The notes under the pieces are model-generated. The model had not been told where the DNA came from and did not search any database. It saw nothing but the letters and a program-made list of their open reading frames with translations. A stretch of DNA of 17,172 nucleotides from an uncultured Prevotella sp. (GTDB lineage: Bacteria > Bacteroidota > Bacteroidia > Bacteroidales > Bacteroidaceae): positions 1 to 17,172 of the forward strand of contig CALFGU010000124.1 of NCBI GenBank assembly GCA_937877685.1, written 5' to 3'. The translations under genes and the position numbers were made by a program. This document shows positions 1-7,414 of this stretch, in pieces. Every line of letters starts with the position of its first letter. The stretch's first letter is position 1.

Positions 1-1
1 A

Positions 2-154
2 AGATTTGGAAGCAAACCCGCTTCAAACATCCGCACTTGGGCGCAACCCCATATCCAAAATGGCAACCTCAGTCTAAGCGAACGCACGCTTCGCCTTACT
101 GAAACTGGCATATTCGTGTCTAACGACGTGTTAAGTGACCTCATGCACGTTTGA
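2..154 (+). CDS. hemW: 3' end of a HemW-like radical SAM heme chaperone (partial)
   Basis: The first 154 bases stay open in the frame that ends at TGA 152-154 and encode about 50 residues; the 5' part lies outside the window. The visible tail ends with GNLSLSERTLRLTETGIF followed by VSNDVLSDLMHV. This resembles the C-terminal winged-helix end of Bacteroidales HemW (annotated as oxygen-independent coproporphyrinogen III oxidase-like), where an arginine-rich 'LT..GIF.SD...SDLM' ending is usual. HemW delivers heme to target proteins. The radical SAM CxxxCxxC motif would be upstream and cannot be seen. The assignment rests only on this short tail, so other proteins with a similar winged-helix end are possible. 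Confidence 0.62.
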   Translation, partial: RFGSKPASNIRTWAQPHIQNGNLSLSERTLRLTETGIFVSNDVLSDLMHV

Positions 155-159
155 ACCTC

Positions 160-195
160 CCCACCCCTCCCCCTTTCATCGTTCACCTTTCCCCC
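160..195 (-). repeat. Pyrimidine-rich heptamer repeat remnant after hemW
   Basis: A C/T-rich block begins six bases after the hemW stop. Read on the minus strand it contains the 7-base units AAAGGTG, AACGATG and AAAGGGG in register. The stretch 173-191 on the minus strand matches the folC-porin repeat at 15554-15572 in 17 of 19 positions. No purine-rich partner arm is visible on this side, so it looks like half of a hairpin element. Confidence 0.55.
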
Positions 196-249
196 AATGA
201 CAGATGCGGGGCGTGAAATATGAGGGCAATTTTGTCATCCACCGCTTAC

Positions 250-353
250 TAACGGTGAAAAAATAAATTGGAATCGTTTTAATTTTATTTTGAAAATGCT
301 TACAAAAGAAAATTAAAAATCAAAAAATGTTCCAAGTTATTTTTTCACCGTTA
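250..353. repeat. 104-bp two-tier inverted repeat bounded by TA (MITE-like or large hairpin)
   Basis: Outer arms 250-273 and 330-353 are inverted copies that pair at 23 of 24 positions; the outermost bases read TAACGGTG and CACCGTTA. Inner arms 277-292 and 303-318 pair at 15 of 16 positions around a 10-base loop. The ends start and finish with TA, as expected for a short non-autonomous element of the IS630/Tc1-mariner type with TA target duplication. The outer arms also begin with AACGGTG, the commonest heptamer of this window, so a link with the heptamer hairpins is possible. There is no coding capacity. The hairpin is directly observed; its mobility is inference. Confidence 0.6.
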
Positions 354-374
354 CTTTTTTCCTGCACCAGCATC

Positions 375-405
375 TTAAGTTATCACACTAATTTCGTACA
401 TTTGC
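375..405 (+). promoter_or_regulatory. Probable promoter of the FAH-fold gene
   Basis: TACATTTGC at 397-405 fits the Bacteroidota -7 box TAnnTTTG. The -33 region near 375-378 is weak. Transcription would begin around 411, giving a leader of about 20 bases before ATG 431. It lies just downstream of the 104-bp hairpin, so the gene seems to have its own promoter independent of hemW. Confidence 0.55.
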
Positions 406-430
406 AGAATTACAAAATTAGAAATCTGAT

Positions 431-1075
431 ATGAAGGTTATCGTACTTTATAATAATTACCCCGATTTTTCGTTAGATAAAGAAGAACTTGACGTCTGTG
501 TGCTCCCCGACACAACGCTACTTAAGGACGGCAAACCACTCTTTGTTCCTGATTTTGCCACGACATGTTGCGTTCAGGGTCACTTAGTGGTGCGCATTTG
601 CAGATTAGGGCGCTCCATATCTGAACGCTTTGCACACCGATATTATGACGCCATAACCGTAGGCGCCACATTCAGCGCTGAAAATCTGAGAAAAGAATTA
701 ATGGATGCCCATCGCCCATGGGACATAGCCATTGGTTTTGACGGGGCTGCCGCAATAGGGCAATTCATCCCCCTCTACGATACTACGCTTAAAAATTCGG
801 AAGAAGAAGTGGGGGTAAACACACATTTTCAGCCTTTGGCCAGTGACATCAAGTTCAACCTTACATGCAACGGCACAATTATCCATGAAGGGGAGTCAGG
901 AATGATGCGCAACCATATAGACAAGGTGATTGCAAAAATCAGCAAACACTACACCCTCAGACAAGGAGACTTGATTTTCACAGGATGCCCCACTCCTCCA
1001 TGTGAAGTCAGTATAAACGATTGCATCACTGGAAGTATAGGCACGGAATCCTTACTTCGATTTAATATTAAATAA
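431..1075 (+). CDS. Fumarylacetoacetate hydrolase (FAH)-fold protein, probably catalytically inactive
   Basis: This 214-residue protein has the length and layout of the short FAH family found in Bacteroidales. Recognisable blocks are a 'PLFVPDF' strand, 'HLVVRICRLGRSISERFAHRYYDAI', 'PWDIAIGFDGAAAIG' and the C-terminal 'LRQGDLIFTGCPTPP', which matches the family's GD.I.TGTP block. Family members are metal-dependent C-C bond hydrolases or decarboxylases. The residues that normally bind the metal and substrate look replaced: the usual HYExE is CVQGH here, the ND of 'VGNDxxARDL' is AT in 'VGATFSAENL', the Lys of 'AKGFD' is Ile, and the N-terminal 'GxNYxxH' and 'KP' motifs are absent. The fold appears intact and the frame is open, so this is not a decayed pseudogene. 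It may be a pseudo-enzyme with a structural or unknown role. Family assignment is confident; loss of activity is inferred from remembered family motifs. Confidence 0.85.
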   Translation: MKVIVLYNNYPDFSLDKEELDVCVLPDTTLLKDGKPLFVPDFATTCCVQGHLVVRICRLGRSISERFAHRYYDAITVGATFSAENLRKELMDAHRPWDIAIGFDGAAAIGQFIPLYDTTLKNSEEEVGVNTHFQPLASDIKFNLTCNGTIIHEGESGMMRNHIDKVIAKISKHYTLRQGDLIFTGCPTPPCEVSINDCITGSIGTESLLRFNIK

Positions 1076-1161
1076 CCTCAGTTCTAAGAATAATTTGCCA
1101 ATATACAAGCAACAGATTGCATATTATTTAAGAACGTGCGAGTGCTTTAAATTTATCCCAA

Positions 1162-1222
1162 AACTAAGTCTTACTTAATTCAAATTAAGTGAAACTTAAA
1201 ATCAATTAAGTAAGACATAATT
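1162..1222. promoter_or_regulatory. Three phased 19-bp palindromes upstream of porU
   Basis: Units at 1162-1180, 1183-1201 and 1204-1222 each have an 8-3-8 palindromic layout (consensus AATTAAGT, three bases, ACTTAATT) and repeat exactly every 21 bp, about two helical turns. A -7-like box TAATTTTG (1218-1225) overlaps the last unit. A matching three-unit array sits at 6606-6666. The pattern suggests an operator for a dimeric regulator or an architectural protein, but an old repeat element is also possible. The rest of the 1076-1442 gap holds only the porU promoter region; no gene was seen. Confidence 0.55.
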
Positions 1223-1393
1223 TTGCGTAAAATAGATAGTGTTTTCGGAAGCATAAATTTAAGCAACATCAAGCGTGATTATGGGAACGTCATAAAAGTC
1301 CTGTTCACCCAATACTAAAAATAACGCACCACGAAGCATAACGTGTCTTTAACATTTAGGTGAAATAAGACTTCGTTCCCGCTTCAAGTCGTG

Positions 1394-1431
1394 ACAGGTT
1401 TGCCTGTTAGCAAATAGGTTCTATAAGTTTG
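1394..1431 (+). promoter_or_regulatory. porU promoter with a palindrome over its -33 box
   Basis: TTTG at 1399-1402 and TAAGTTTG at 1424-1431 fit the Bacteroidota -33/-7 boxes with 21 bases between them. The -33 box is the loop of a perfect inverted repeat, ACAGG-TTTG-CCTGT (1394-1407), which could be a repressor or activator site. The start codon at 1443 is only 11 bases after the -7 box, so the leader would be only a few bases long. Confidence 0.55.
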
Positions 1432-1442
1432 AACTATCAAAT

Positions 1443-4400
1443 ATGAAATTACTCTTATCAATATTGCTTTTCATAAGTTGCGGATTACCCATCGCGGCAC
1501 AAGATTTTGAAACACTTCGGTCTGAGGATTACCCCGTGGGCGAAGTGCTTCCTGCGTTTACGACACAACTTAAATTAGCAAAAGGTCAGACGCTTGAAAA
1601 CACCGATGTAATTGTTGAGTATCCTGAATATACGAAACTGAGTAGCAAGGAGATAAAGACGCTTAAGAAGTTAGGTATAGAACTTCCTGAACGTGTAAAT
1701 CTCCACATCAATTTTGCTACAGAGCGCAAGCGTGGTGTGGTAGAAGTGAGTTTTCATCCCTTCCTGAAAAAAGATGGCGACTACATTCGCTTGACCAGTG
1801 TGCGCGTTTCCGCAAAGCCCAAAGCTACCCTCTATAATGAAACTCCCAGAAGTGAGCGCAAGCGATATGCTGAAAATTCTGTTTTAGCAAGTGGGAAATG
1901 GGTGAAAATAGCGGTGACGGAAGAGGGAGTCTATCAGATTACACCAGCACTCATCAAGAAATGGGGATTTGAAGACATCAACCGTATTAAAGTTTATGGG
2001 TATGGCGGTTTACCCCAAGACAAGAAATTGTTTGGAGGAACATCGGTGCCCGTTGACGACCTAAATGAGGTAAGCACACTACGCGTTGGAGATAAGATTC
2101 TATTCTTCGCTGAAGGTGTTGTAAAGCGCACGTGGAACAACTCTACTAAGCGCTGGAAACATGAAACAAATCCTTATTCCAAGTCATCCTACTACTTTGT
2201 AACTGAGGGAGAAGCGCCACTCACTCTTCAAGAAGACAACGCAATTGCAACAAGCACCGTCGTTTCAGAGGTTTCGAGTCACGCACTTTACGATGAGGAC
2301 AGTTTTGCTTGGTATGAAGGCGGAAAGGAATTTTATGACGCCTACAACTTCGCCAGTGGCAACACAAAGACATATACACTTGCAACTCCTGATGCCATAA
2401 ACACAGACGCATCCCTCGAGTTAAGTTTCTCGGCATACAATAAATTGTCGAGCACTGAAGTAATGGTCACCTCAGGTGAAAAAACATTAGGACGTTTTAA
2501 CATACGTTATTGTCGCGACCATGAATATGCAATCGACAAACGTCAAAACTATACGCTTACTACTTCAGGAGCTACAACCCCTATTAAATTTACAACCACT
2601 CAGGGAAGAGATGCTCGCCTTAACTACTTAAGTTTGACCTACAAGCGCAAACTCACGGCAAATGCTGGCACATGCACTTTTGTGCCCACACCAATAAGTT
2701 CAAGCGCTATTAAACTACAAATTGAAGGAGCCACAAATGCCACGCAAGTTTGGCGTATTAATGAAGCAACGAAAGCAATCACGAAATGCTCCTCACAACT
2801 TACCGACGCGACACTCTCAGCCATTGCCACAAATGGAAAAGACCGTTATGTAATAGTCAACACCGATGCTAATTTTGCAACACCAACACTCGTTGGGAAG
2901 GTAGAAAATCAGAATCTACATGCACACGAGGCGGTTCACATGGTAATCATTGTTCCTGAAAGTGGCATCTTTGACGCAGAAGCTAAGCGCTTGGCCGAAG
3001 CACATGAACTTTATAGCAAGCTCAACGTTGAAGTGGTGCGACAAGACCAAATATTTAATGAATTTGGTTCGGGAACTCCTGATGCCACTGCCATCCGTCG
3101 CTACATGAAGATGCTATATGACAGAGCAGAAAGTGAGGGTGACATGCCTCGCTATCTCTTGCTCTTTGGTGATGGCGCTTTTGACAACAGAATGATTACT
3201 TCTCCATGGAAGTCCCACTCACCCAAAGATTATCTTTTGGTGTATGAGCAGAATGATGGTTACGACACACAATCGGAAAATGTTATTGGCGACATCGTGT
3301 CCTACCCCAGCGATGACTACTTTGGACTCTTGGACGATGGCGAGGGTAACAATCTGAAGACGGAGAAAGTGGATTTGGGCATTGGGCGCTTTGTTTGTAA
3401 TAACAAAACAAATGCAAAAACACTTGTCGATAAGTCGATTGCCTATTTGCAAAACAAGAATTCAGGCAGTTGGAAAAATCGCATTGTCATGATAGGTGAT
3501 GCCCCCCGCAATAGTGATGTAGGCGAAAAAAATACACACATGGAAGACGCCGAACGTACGGCAGGACGCATAATGACTGCTAGCAATGGAAATCTAAACG
3601 TTCGTCGCATTTATCCCGACTACTATGAACGCGTAATGACCGCCACGGGATATCGCTTCCCCAAAGCAAAAGAAATCTTAACTGAGGAAATAAAGAGAGG
3701 GGCACTTATGTTTAATTATAGTGGACATGGAAGCCCTGCACAGATTTCTCACTCTTACATTCTGGAGTCAAGTGATTGGGAAAAGATAACGTCAAATGCA
3801 CTGCCTATTTGGGTGCTTGCATCGTGTGAAATACTTCCTTACGACCAAGCAACAACAGATTTTGGCCGCATGTCCTTATTTGCGCCACAAGGTGGAGCAG
3901 TAGCATTCATGTGTGCCTCAAGAGCGGTTTATGCCACTGAAAATAACGCCTTGAATGTCGCTTTTTGTGATGCATTAGTGAAGCAAAATGCAGATGGAAG
4001 TAATAATACGTTTGGCGATGCCATGCGCATTGCAAAAAATGCCCTTATCTCCACAGGGCAAGACAGAAGCATCAACAAATTGAAGTATATTATTGCCGGC
4101 GACCCCGCACTCCGATTGATGCAACCTACGAATCGCATTCAGATTGACACGATAAACGGCGCCCCCATTACTGAGGGTGAAAGCAGAGAACTTAAGGCAG
4201 GTTCTATAGCCACTTTTGATGGTTATATTGAAAACGAAAGTGATTTCAATGGCATACTTACAGCTACGCTTTACGACAAGTTAGAGGAGATATTTTGTCG
4301 TAATAATGGTAATGTGTCAGACGAAGCATTTTCATATTCTGAACGCACCAAAATCGTGTTTACGGGTAGTGACTCTGTAAGAAACGGGCGTTTCAAAATC

Positions 4401-5192
4401 TTTATCCCTATCCCGAGAGACATTAGTTACACGAATGAATCCGGACGTCTCTCACTTTATGCCGTTAATCATGACGGACAAAAGGAAGCAAACGGGTTCA
4501 CTGAAAGTTTCCACCTGAATGGCACGGAAGAAGGGCAGAATAACGACACTATTGGTCCGAAGATTTTCCTCTATCTTAACGAAGTGGATTTCCCAAATGG
4601 TGGCGTAACCAATTCTCACCCGCTTTTCATTGCGCAACTTTCTGATGAGTCAGGCATTAATGCCACTGGCACTAGTTTAGGCCATGACCTAGAATTAACT
4701 ATCGACGGACAGACCAGCAACCTCGTAGTGCTCAACGAATATTTTGCCTATAATTTTGGTTCTTATCAAGAGGGAACGATAAGTTATCAACTTGAAAATC
4801 TCGAACCCGGTCGCCACACTCTTTCACTCCGTGCTTGGGATCATAACAATAATTCCTCAATTGCTACGTTAGATTTTGTGGTGGGTAATGCAGCACAACA
4901 AGGCAGAAACCTTTATACGACCATTAACCCTGCTCGTACGCATACGCAATTCGTTGCAAATATTCAAGAGCTACACATAGGTGGCACTATCACTTTTGAG
5001 GTTTACACACTCACGGGGCAAAAAGTGTGGGAGAATAATCAACCCATCACAACCACGTATGCCACAAATCGTTGGAACCTAACGTCAGCATCGGGTACTC
5101 CCCTACCCAAGGGACTTTATATCTTCCGTGCCATCATCACTTCTGAACAAGGCAAAGAAGAAATTGACGGCGAACGTCTCGTCATTATTTAG
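1443..5192 (+). CDS. porU: Type IX secretion system sortase PorU (C25 gingipain-like)
   Basis: PorU is the cell-surface cysteine peptidase of the T9SS. It removes the C-terminal sorting domain from cargo and attaches the cargo to the surface within the PorU-PorV-PorQ-PorZ complex. The 1249-residue product starts with a signal peptide (residues 1-19, ending PIAAQ), followed by a long beta-rich N-terminal region. The C25 caspase-like domain carries the catalytic His in 'NYSGHGSP' (H762) and the catalytic Cys in 'VLASCEI' (C795). The C-terminus from about residue 1155 has a T9SS sorting-domain-like fold ('FEVYTLTGQKVWE', 'LPKGLYIFRAI'), as known for PorU itself. The start at 1443 is fixed by the signal peptide and the promoter just upstream. 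porV follows after a repeat-filled gap of about 200 bases, the usual Bacteroidales neighbourhood. There are no signs of truncation. Confidence 0.95.
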   Translation: MKLLLSILLFISCGLPIAAQDFETLRSEDYPVGEVLPAFTTQLKLAKGQTLENTDVIVEYPEYTKLSSKEIKTLKKLGIELPERVNLHINFATERKRGVVEVSFHPFLKKDGDYIRLTSVRVSAKPKATLYNETPRSERKRYAENSVLASGKWVKIAVTEEGVYQITPALIKKWGFEDINRIKVYGYGGLPQDKKLFGGTSVPVDDLNEVSTLRVGDKILFFAEGVVKRTWNNSTKRWKHETNPYSKSSYYFVTEGEAPLTLQEDNAIATSTVVSEVSSHALYDEDSFAWYEGGKEFYDAYNFASGNTKTYTLATPDAINTDASLELSFSAYNKLSSTEVMVTSGEKTLGRFNIRYCRDHEYAIDKRQNYTLTTSGATTPIKFTTTQGRDARLNYLSLTYKRKLTANAGTCTFVPTPISSSAIKLQIEGATNATQVWRINEATKAITKCSSQLTDATLSAIATNGKDRYVIVNTDANFATPTLVGKVENQNLHAHEAVHMVIIVPESGIFDAEAKRLAEAHELYSKLNVEVVRQDQIFNEFGSGTPDATAIRRYMKMLYDRAESEGDMPRYLLLFGDGAFDNRMITSPWKSHSPKDYLLVYEQNDGYDTQSENVIGDIVSYPSDDYFGLLDDGEGNNLKTEKVDLGIGRFVCNNKTNAKTLVDKSIAYLQNKNSGSWKNRIVMIGDAPRNSDVGEKNTHMEDAERTAGRIMTASNGNLNVRRIYPDYYERVMTATGYRFPKAKEILTEEIKRGALMFNYSGHGSPAQISHSYILESSDWEKITSNALPIWVLASCEILPYDQATTDFGRMSLFAPQGGAVAFMCASRAVYATENNALNVAFCDALVKQNADGSNNTFGDAMRIAKNALISTGQDRSINKLKYIIAGDPALRLMQPTNRIQIDTINGAPITEGESRELKAGSIATFDGYIENESDFNGILTATLYDKLEEIFCRNNGNVSDEAFSYSERTKIVFTGSDSVRNGRFKIFIPIPRDISYTNESGRLSLYAVNHDGQKEANGFTESFHLNGTEEGQNNDTIGPKIFLYLNEVDFPNGGVTNSHPLFIAQLSDESGINATGTSLGHDLELTIDGQTSNLVVLNEYFAYNFGSYQEGTISYQLENLEPGRHTLSLRAWDHNNNSSIATLDFVVGNAAQQGRNLYTTINPARTHTQFVANIQELHIGGTITFEVYTLTGQKVWENNQPITTTYATNRWNLTSASGTPLPKGLYIFRAIITSEQGKEEIDGERLVII

Positions 5193-5193
5193 G

Positions 5194-5319
5194 GAAAGTT
5201 AACGGGGAACGATGAACGATTAAAGGTTAACGATGAACGGTGAAAGGTTAACGATGAACGGTGAAAGGTTAACGATGAACGGTGAAAGGTTAACGGTTAA
5301 CAGTTCACGATAAGTGGTT
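5194..5319 (+). repeat. Heptamer array: 18 consecutive 7-base units after porU
   Basis: Starting one base after the porU stop codon, 126 bases divide into 18 in-register heptamers such as AACGATG, AACGGTG and AAAGGTT. Between 5222 and 5284 the triplet AAAGGTT, AACGATG, AACGGTG is repeated exactly three times, giving a perfect 21-bp tandem repeat; the units on either side are more diverged. The array is purine-rich on the + strand, and copy number could change by slippage. Confidence 0.85.
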
Positions 5320-5327
5320 GACACAAT

Positions 5328-5362
5328 TCCCTTTCACCCATCACCCACCACCTTTCACCTTT
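5328..5362 (-). repeat. Inverted heptamer arm upstream of porV
   Basis: Five heptamers read on the minus strand as AAAGGTG, AAAGGTG, GTGGGTG, ATGGGTG and AAAGGGA. They are inverted with respect to 5194-5319 and can pair with it (for example GGTGAAAGG with CCTTTCACC), so the whole porU-porV gap can fold. This locus lacks the CTGGCGCA centre found at other hairpins. The arm ends 34 bases before the porV start codon. Confidence 0.7.
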
Positions 5363-5396
5363 CCTCACCGATTACTCTATAACACAAATAACCAAC

Positions 5397-6548
5397 ATGA
5401 ACTACAAACTCTTGCTATTATCCTCTTGTTTTGCACTTCCTGTATGTGCTCAAGATGACATAAAAGACCAATTTAACCCTGTCATGACCGCCGTAGTGTC
5501 ACAATCTATTGCGGGTGACGCACGTGCTGCGTCCATGGGGGATATTGGTGCGGCGACAGACCCAGACGTCAACTCTCAAGCGTGGAATCCCGCGAAATAT
5601 CCTTTCACCATCTCACGCTCTGGTGTTGCTATAAATTACACACCTTGGTTGCGCCAACTCACTAATGACATTGCCTTGCTCAATGCTGCTGGTTATTACC
5701 GCATTGGCGACTATCAAGCTGTTTCGGGTTCGTTGCGCTATTTCTCATTAGGCGAAGTCATTACCGAAACTGGTGATATGACCATTAAACCCTACGAAAT
5801 GGCGGTTGACGTAGCTTATTCACGCATGCTTTCTGAGACATTCTCTGCGGCGGTTGCACTTCGTTATATCTACTCTGACCTTTCGGGTCACTATGATGAC
5901 AATGTCAAACCCGGTTCTGCTTTTGCGGCAGACATCTCTGCTTATAACCAAAGTTATGTACTCATTGGGCAACGTGAATGTCAGTTAGGTTTAGGTTTAA
6001 ACATCTCTAACATTGGTTCGAAAATCAGTTATGGAGACGATTATTCCTATTTCATCCCCACAAATCTTCGCCTTGGTGCTTCGTTAATGGTGCCCATTGA
6101 TGAATATAACCGCATTAGTTTCTCGGCTGATGTAAACAAACTGCTCGTGCCCTCAATGCCACTTAAGTTGGAGGGTGAAGAAGAGGCCGATTATCAAGAC
6201 CGCTTAAAGACAGACTATTATGACGTTTCCTCCATCTCAGGCATATTCAAGAGTTTTGGAGATAGCGAACGCGGATTCAAGGGCGAGTTGGAAGAAATCC
6301 AATGGAGCGTCGGCGCGGAATATAACTACAACGACAAATTCTTCCTTCGTGCGGGTTATCACCATGAAAGCGAAATGCAGGGTAATCGTAAATACTATGC
6401 CGTGGGCGCTGGTTTCAAGATGAACGTACTTAACGTTGATGCAGGTTATACCATCGCAACGGAAGCCTCTAACCCGCTTGACCAAACCATGCGCGTGAGC
6501 ATTTCTTTCGAACTTGATGCGCTTAAGGATATGTTCGGACGTTACTAA
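5397..6548 (+). CDS. porV: Type IX secretion system outer-membrane protein PorV (LptO)
   Basis: PorV is a 14-stranded FadL-like beta-barrel that binds the C-terminal domain of T9SS cargo leaving the translocon and delivers it to PorU. The 383-residue product has a signal peptide ending PVCAQ (residues 1-19). It is followed by the typical PorV start, 'FNPVMTAVVSQSIAGDARAA' and 'MGDIGAATDPDVNSQAWNPA', then many amphipathic strands and an aromatic C-terminal tyrosine. The signal region also contains L-S-S-C at residues 8-11, which resembles a lipobox; the Ala-Gln cleavage site is more likely for this family. Its place immediately after porU matches the usual gene order, and transcription from the porU promoter is plausible although the long repeat gap lies between them. 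Confidence 0.95.
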   Translation: MNYKLLLLSSCFALPVCAQDDIKDQFNPVMTAVVSQSIAGDARAASMGDIGAATDPDVNSQAWNPAKYPFTISRSGVAINYTPWLRQLTNDIALLNAAGYYRIGDYQAVSGSLRYFSLGEVITETGDMTIKPYEMAVDVAYSRMLSETFSAAVALRYIYSDLSGHYDDNVKPGSAFAADISAYNQSYVLIGQRECQLGLGLNISNIGSKISYGDDYSYFIPTNLRLGASLMVPIDEYNRISFSADVNKLLVPSMPLKLEGEEEADYQDRLKTDYYDVSSISGIFKSFGDSERGFKGELEEIQWSVGAEYNYNDKFFLRAGYHHESEMQGNRKYYAVGAGFKMNVLNVDAGYTIATEASNPLDQTMRVSISFELDALKDMFGRY

Positions 6549-6605
6549 GGAATAGTGAGTACGCAGAAAAATTGAAGAACTGAAAAAACAATCGGATTTA
6601 CAAAA

Positions 6606-6666
6606 AACTATTTGAGACTTAATTTAAATTAACTTACTTATAGTTTGAATTAAGTCTTACTTAATT
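6606..6666. promoter_or_regulatory. Three phased 19-bp palindrome-like units between porV and ispF
   Basis: Units occur at 6606-6624, 6627-6645 and 6648-6666, again with a 21-bp period. The third is a perfect palindrome, AATTAAGT-CTT-ACTTAATT. It shares the exact 16-mer TAAGTCTTACTTAATT with 1165-1180 in front of porU. The second unit is the most diverged. The array is about 60 bases upstream of ispF. No TAnnTTTG box was found between it and the start codon. Confidence 0.5.
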
Positions 6667-6727
6667 TTCAACAAATCTTTCCTGCTGAAAAGAATTACAT
6701 AAACAACAAGAAATTAGACACATAGTC

Positions 6728-7201
6728 ATGATAAGAATAGGAATGGGATTTGACGTCCACCGCCTTGTTGAAGGTCGTGACCTTTGGTTAGGGGGCATTA
6801 AGATAGAACACACTCTCGGTCTTCTTGGTCATAGTGACGCTGACGTGTTAATACATGCCATCTGTGATGCTTTATTAGGCGCGGCAAATATGCGCGACAT
6901 CGGTTATCACTTTCCTGATACAGGCAAGGAGTTTCATAACATTGATAGCAAGATTCTTTTGCGTCGCACCACCCAACTCCTTAAAGATAAAGGGTGGAAG
7001 ATTGGCAATATTGACGCAACCATTTGCGCCGAACGCCCGAAGATTAATCCTCATGTTGAAGCGATGAAGGAAACTTTAGCGCCACTGATGGACATTACGA
7101 CTGACGACGTGAGCATTAAAGCAACAACAACCGAAAAACTCGGTTTCACTGGTAGAGAAGAGGGTATCTCGGCTTATGCCGTGGCACTCATTGAAAAATA
7201 A
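6728..7201 (+). CDS. ispF: 2-C-methyl-D-erythritol 2,4-cyclodiphosphate synthase
   Basis: IspF converts 4-diphosphocytidyl-methylerythritol 2-phosphate to the 2,4-cyclodiphosphate with release of CMP, in the non-mevalonate isoprenoid pathway in the cytoplasm. The 157-residue length is standard. Metal-binding residues are visible in 'GFDVHRL' (D9, H11) and 'GHSDADVLIHAICDALLGA' (H43). The C-terminal 'KATTTEKLGFTGREEGI' block, which contacts the cytidine moiety, is intact. The start at 6728 places the family's N-terminal 'IRIGMGFDVH' immediately after Met. The gene follows porV, a common Bacteroidales arrangement with no known functional link. Its stop codon directly touches the purine arm of the next hairpin element. 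Confidence 0.98.
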   Translation: MIRIGMGFDVHRLVEGRDLWLGGIKIEHTLGLLGHSDADVLIHAICDALLGAANMRDIGYHFPDTGKEFHNIDSKILLRRTTQLLKDKGWKIGNIDATICAERPKINPHVEAMKETLAPLMDITTDDVSIKATTTEKLGFTGREEGISAYAVALIEK

Positions 7202-7287
7202 AAAGGAGAAAGGAGAAAAGAGAAATAACCATGCATGACATTTATGCGCCAGTTCTTTTCTCCTTTCTCCTTTCACCTTTCATCGTT
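7202..7287. repeat. Heptamer-armed hairpin A, core in minus orientation, after ispF
   Basis: The left arm begins at the base after the ispF stop with AAAGGAG, AAAGGAG, AAAAGAG. The right arm (7253-7287) holds inverted copies and continues with reversed AAAGGTG and AACGATG units. Segments 7202-7221 and 7254-7273 form a perfect 20-bp stem around a 32-base loop. The loop carries CCATG (7229-7233) and TGCGCCAG (7245-7252), the reverse complement of the CTGGCGCA...CATGG core seen at 14198, 14255 and 15600. Confidence 0.8.
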
Positions 7288-7361
7288 GCCCCTTGATTTC
7301 CATTTCGTAGTCTATTCCCCCTACGCTCCTCAGCAATTCAAGCAATTGGATTACACTCGAG

Positions 7362-7410
7362 CTGGCGTAGGTTCACCTTTCTCATTTCTCCATTCTCATT
7401 TTTCCTTTTC
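7362..7410 (+). repeat. Partial heptamer element A2 in front of the PEP-binding gene
   Basis: CTGGCGTAGG at 7362-7371 is close to the short core CTGGCGCATGG at 14198. It is followed directly by a pyrimidine arm that reads on the minus strand as AAATGAG, AATGGAG, AAATGAG and AAAGGTG. The arm ends four bases before the preferred start codon at 7415. No clear left arm is present; CCTACGC upstream (near 7320) is inverted to GCGTAGG of the core. Confidence 0.5.
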
Positions 7411-7414
7411 AAAA

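Noticed and set aside
5222..5284. CRISPR-like array
   Set aside because: The 21-bp units are contiguous copies without unique spacers, and no cas genes are present. It is a simple tandem repeat made of heptamers.
7202..7273. Rho-independent terminator after ispF
   Set aside because: The stem is strong, but the 32-base loop and the absence of a T tract after the right arm do not fit; the heptamer-hairpin family explains it better.
7235..7414. 60-codon N-terminal extension of the PEP-binding protein
   Set aside because: It translates hairpin arms and low-complexity DNA; the conserved-looking protein starts at ATG 7415.
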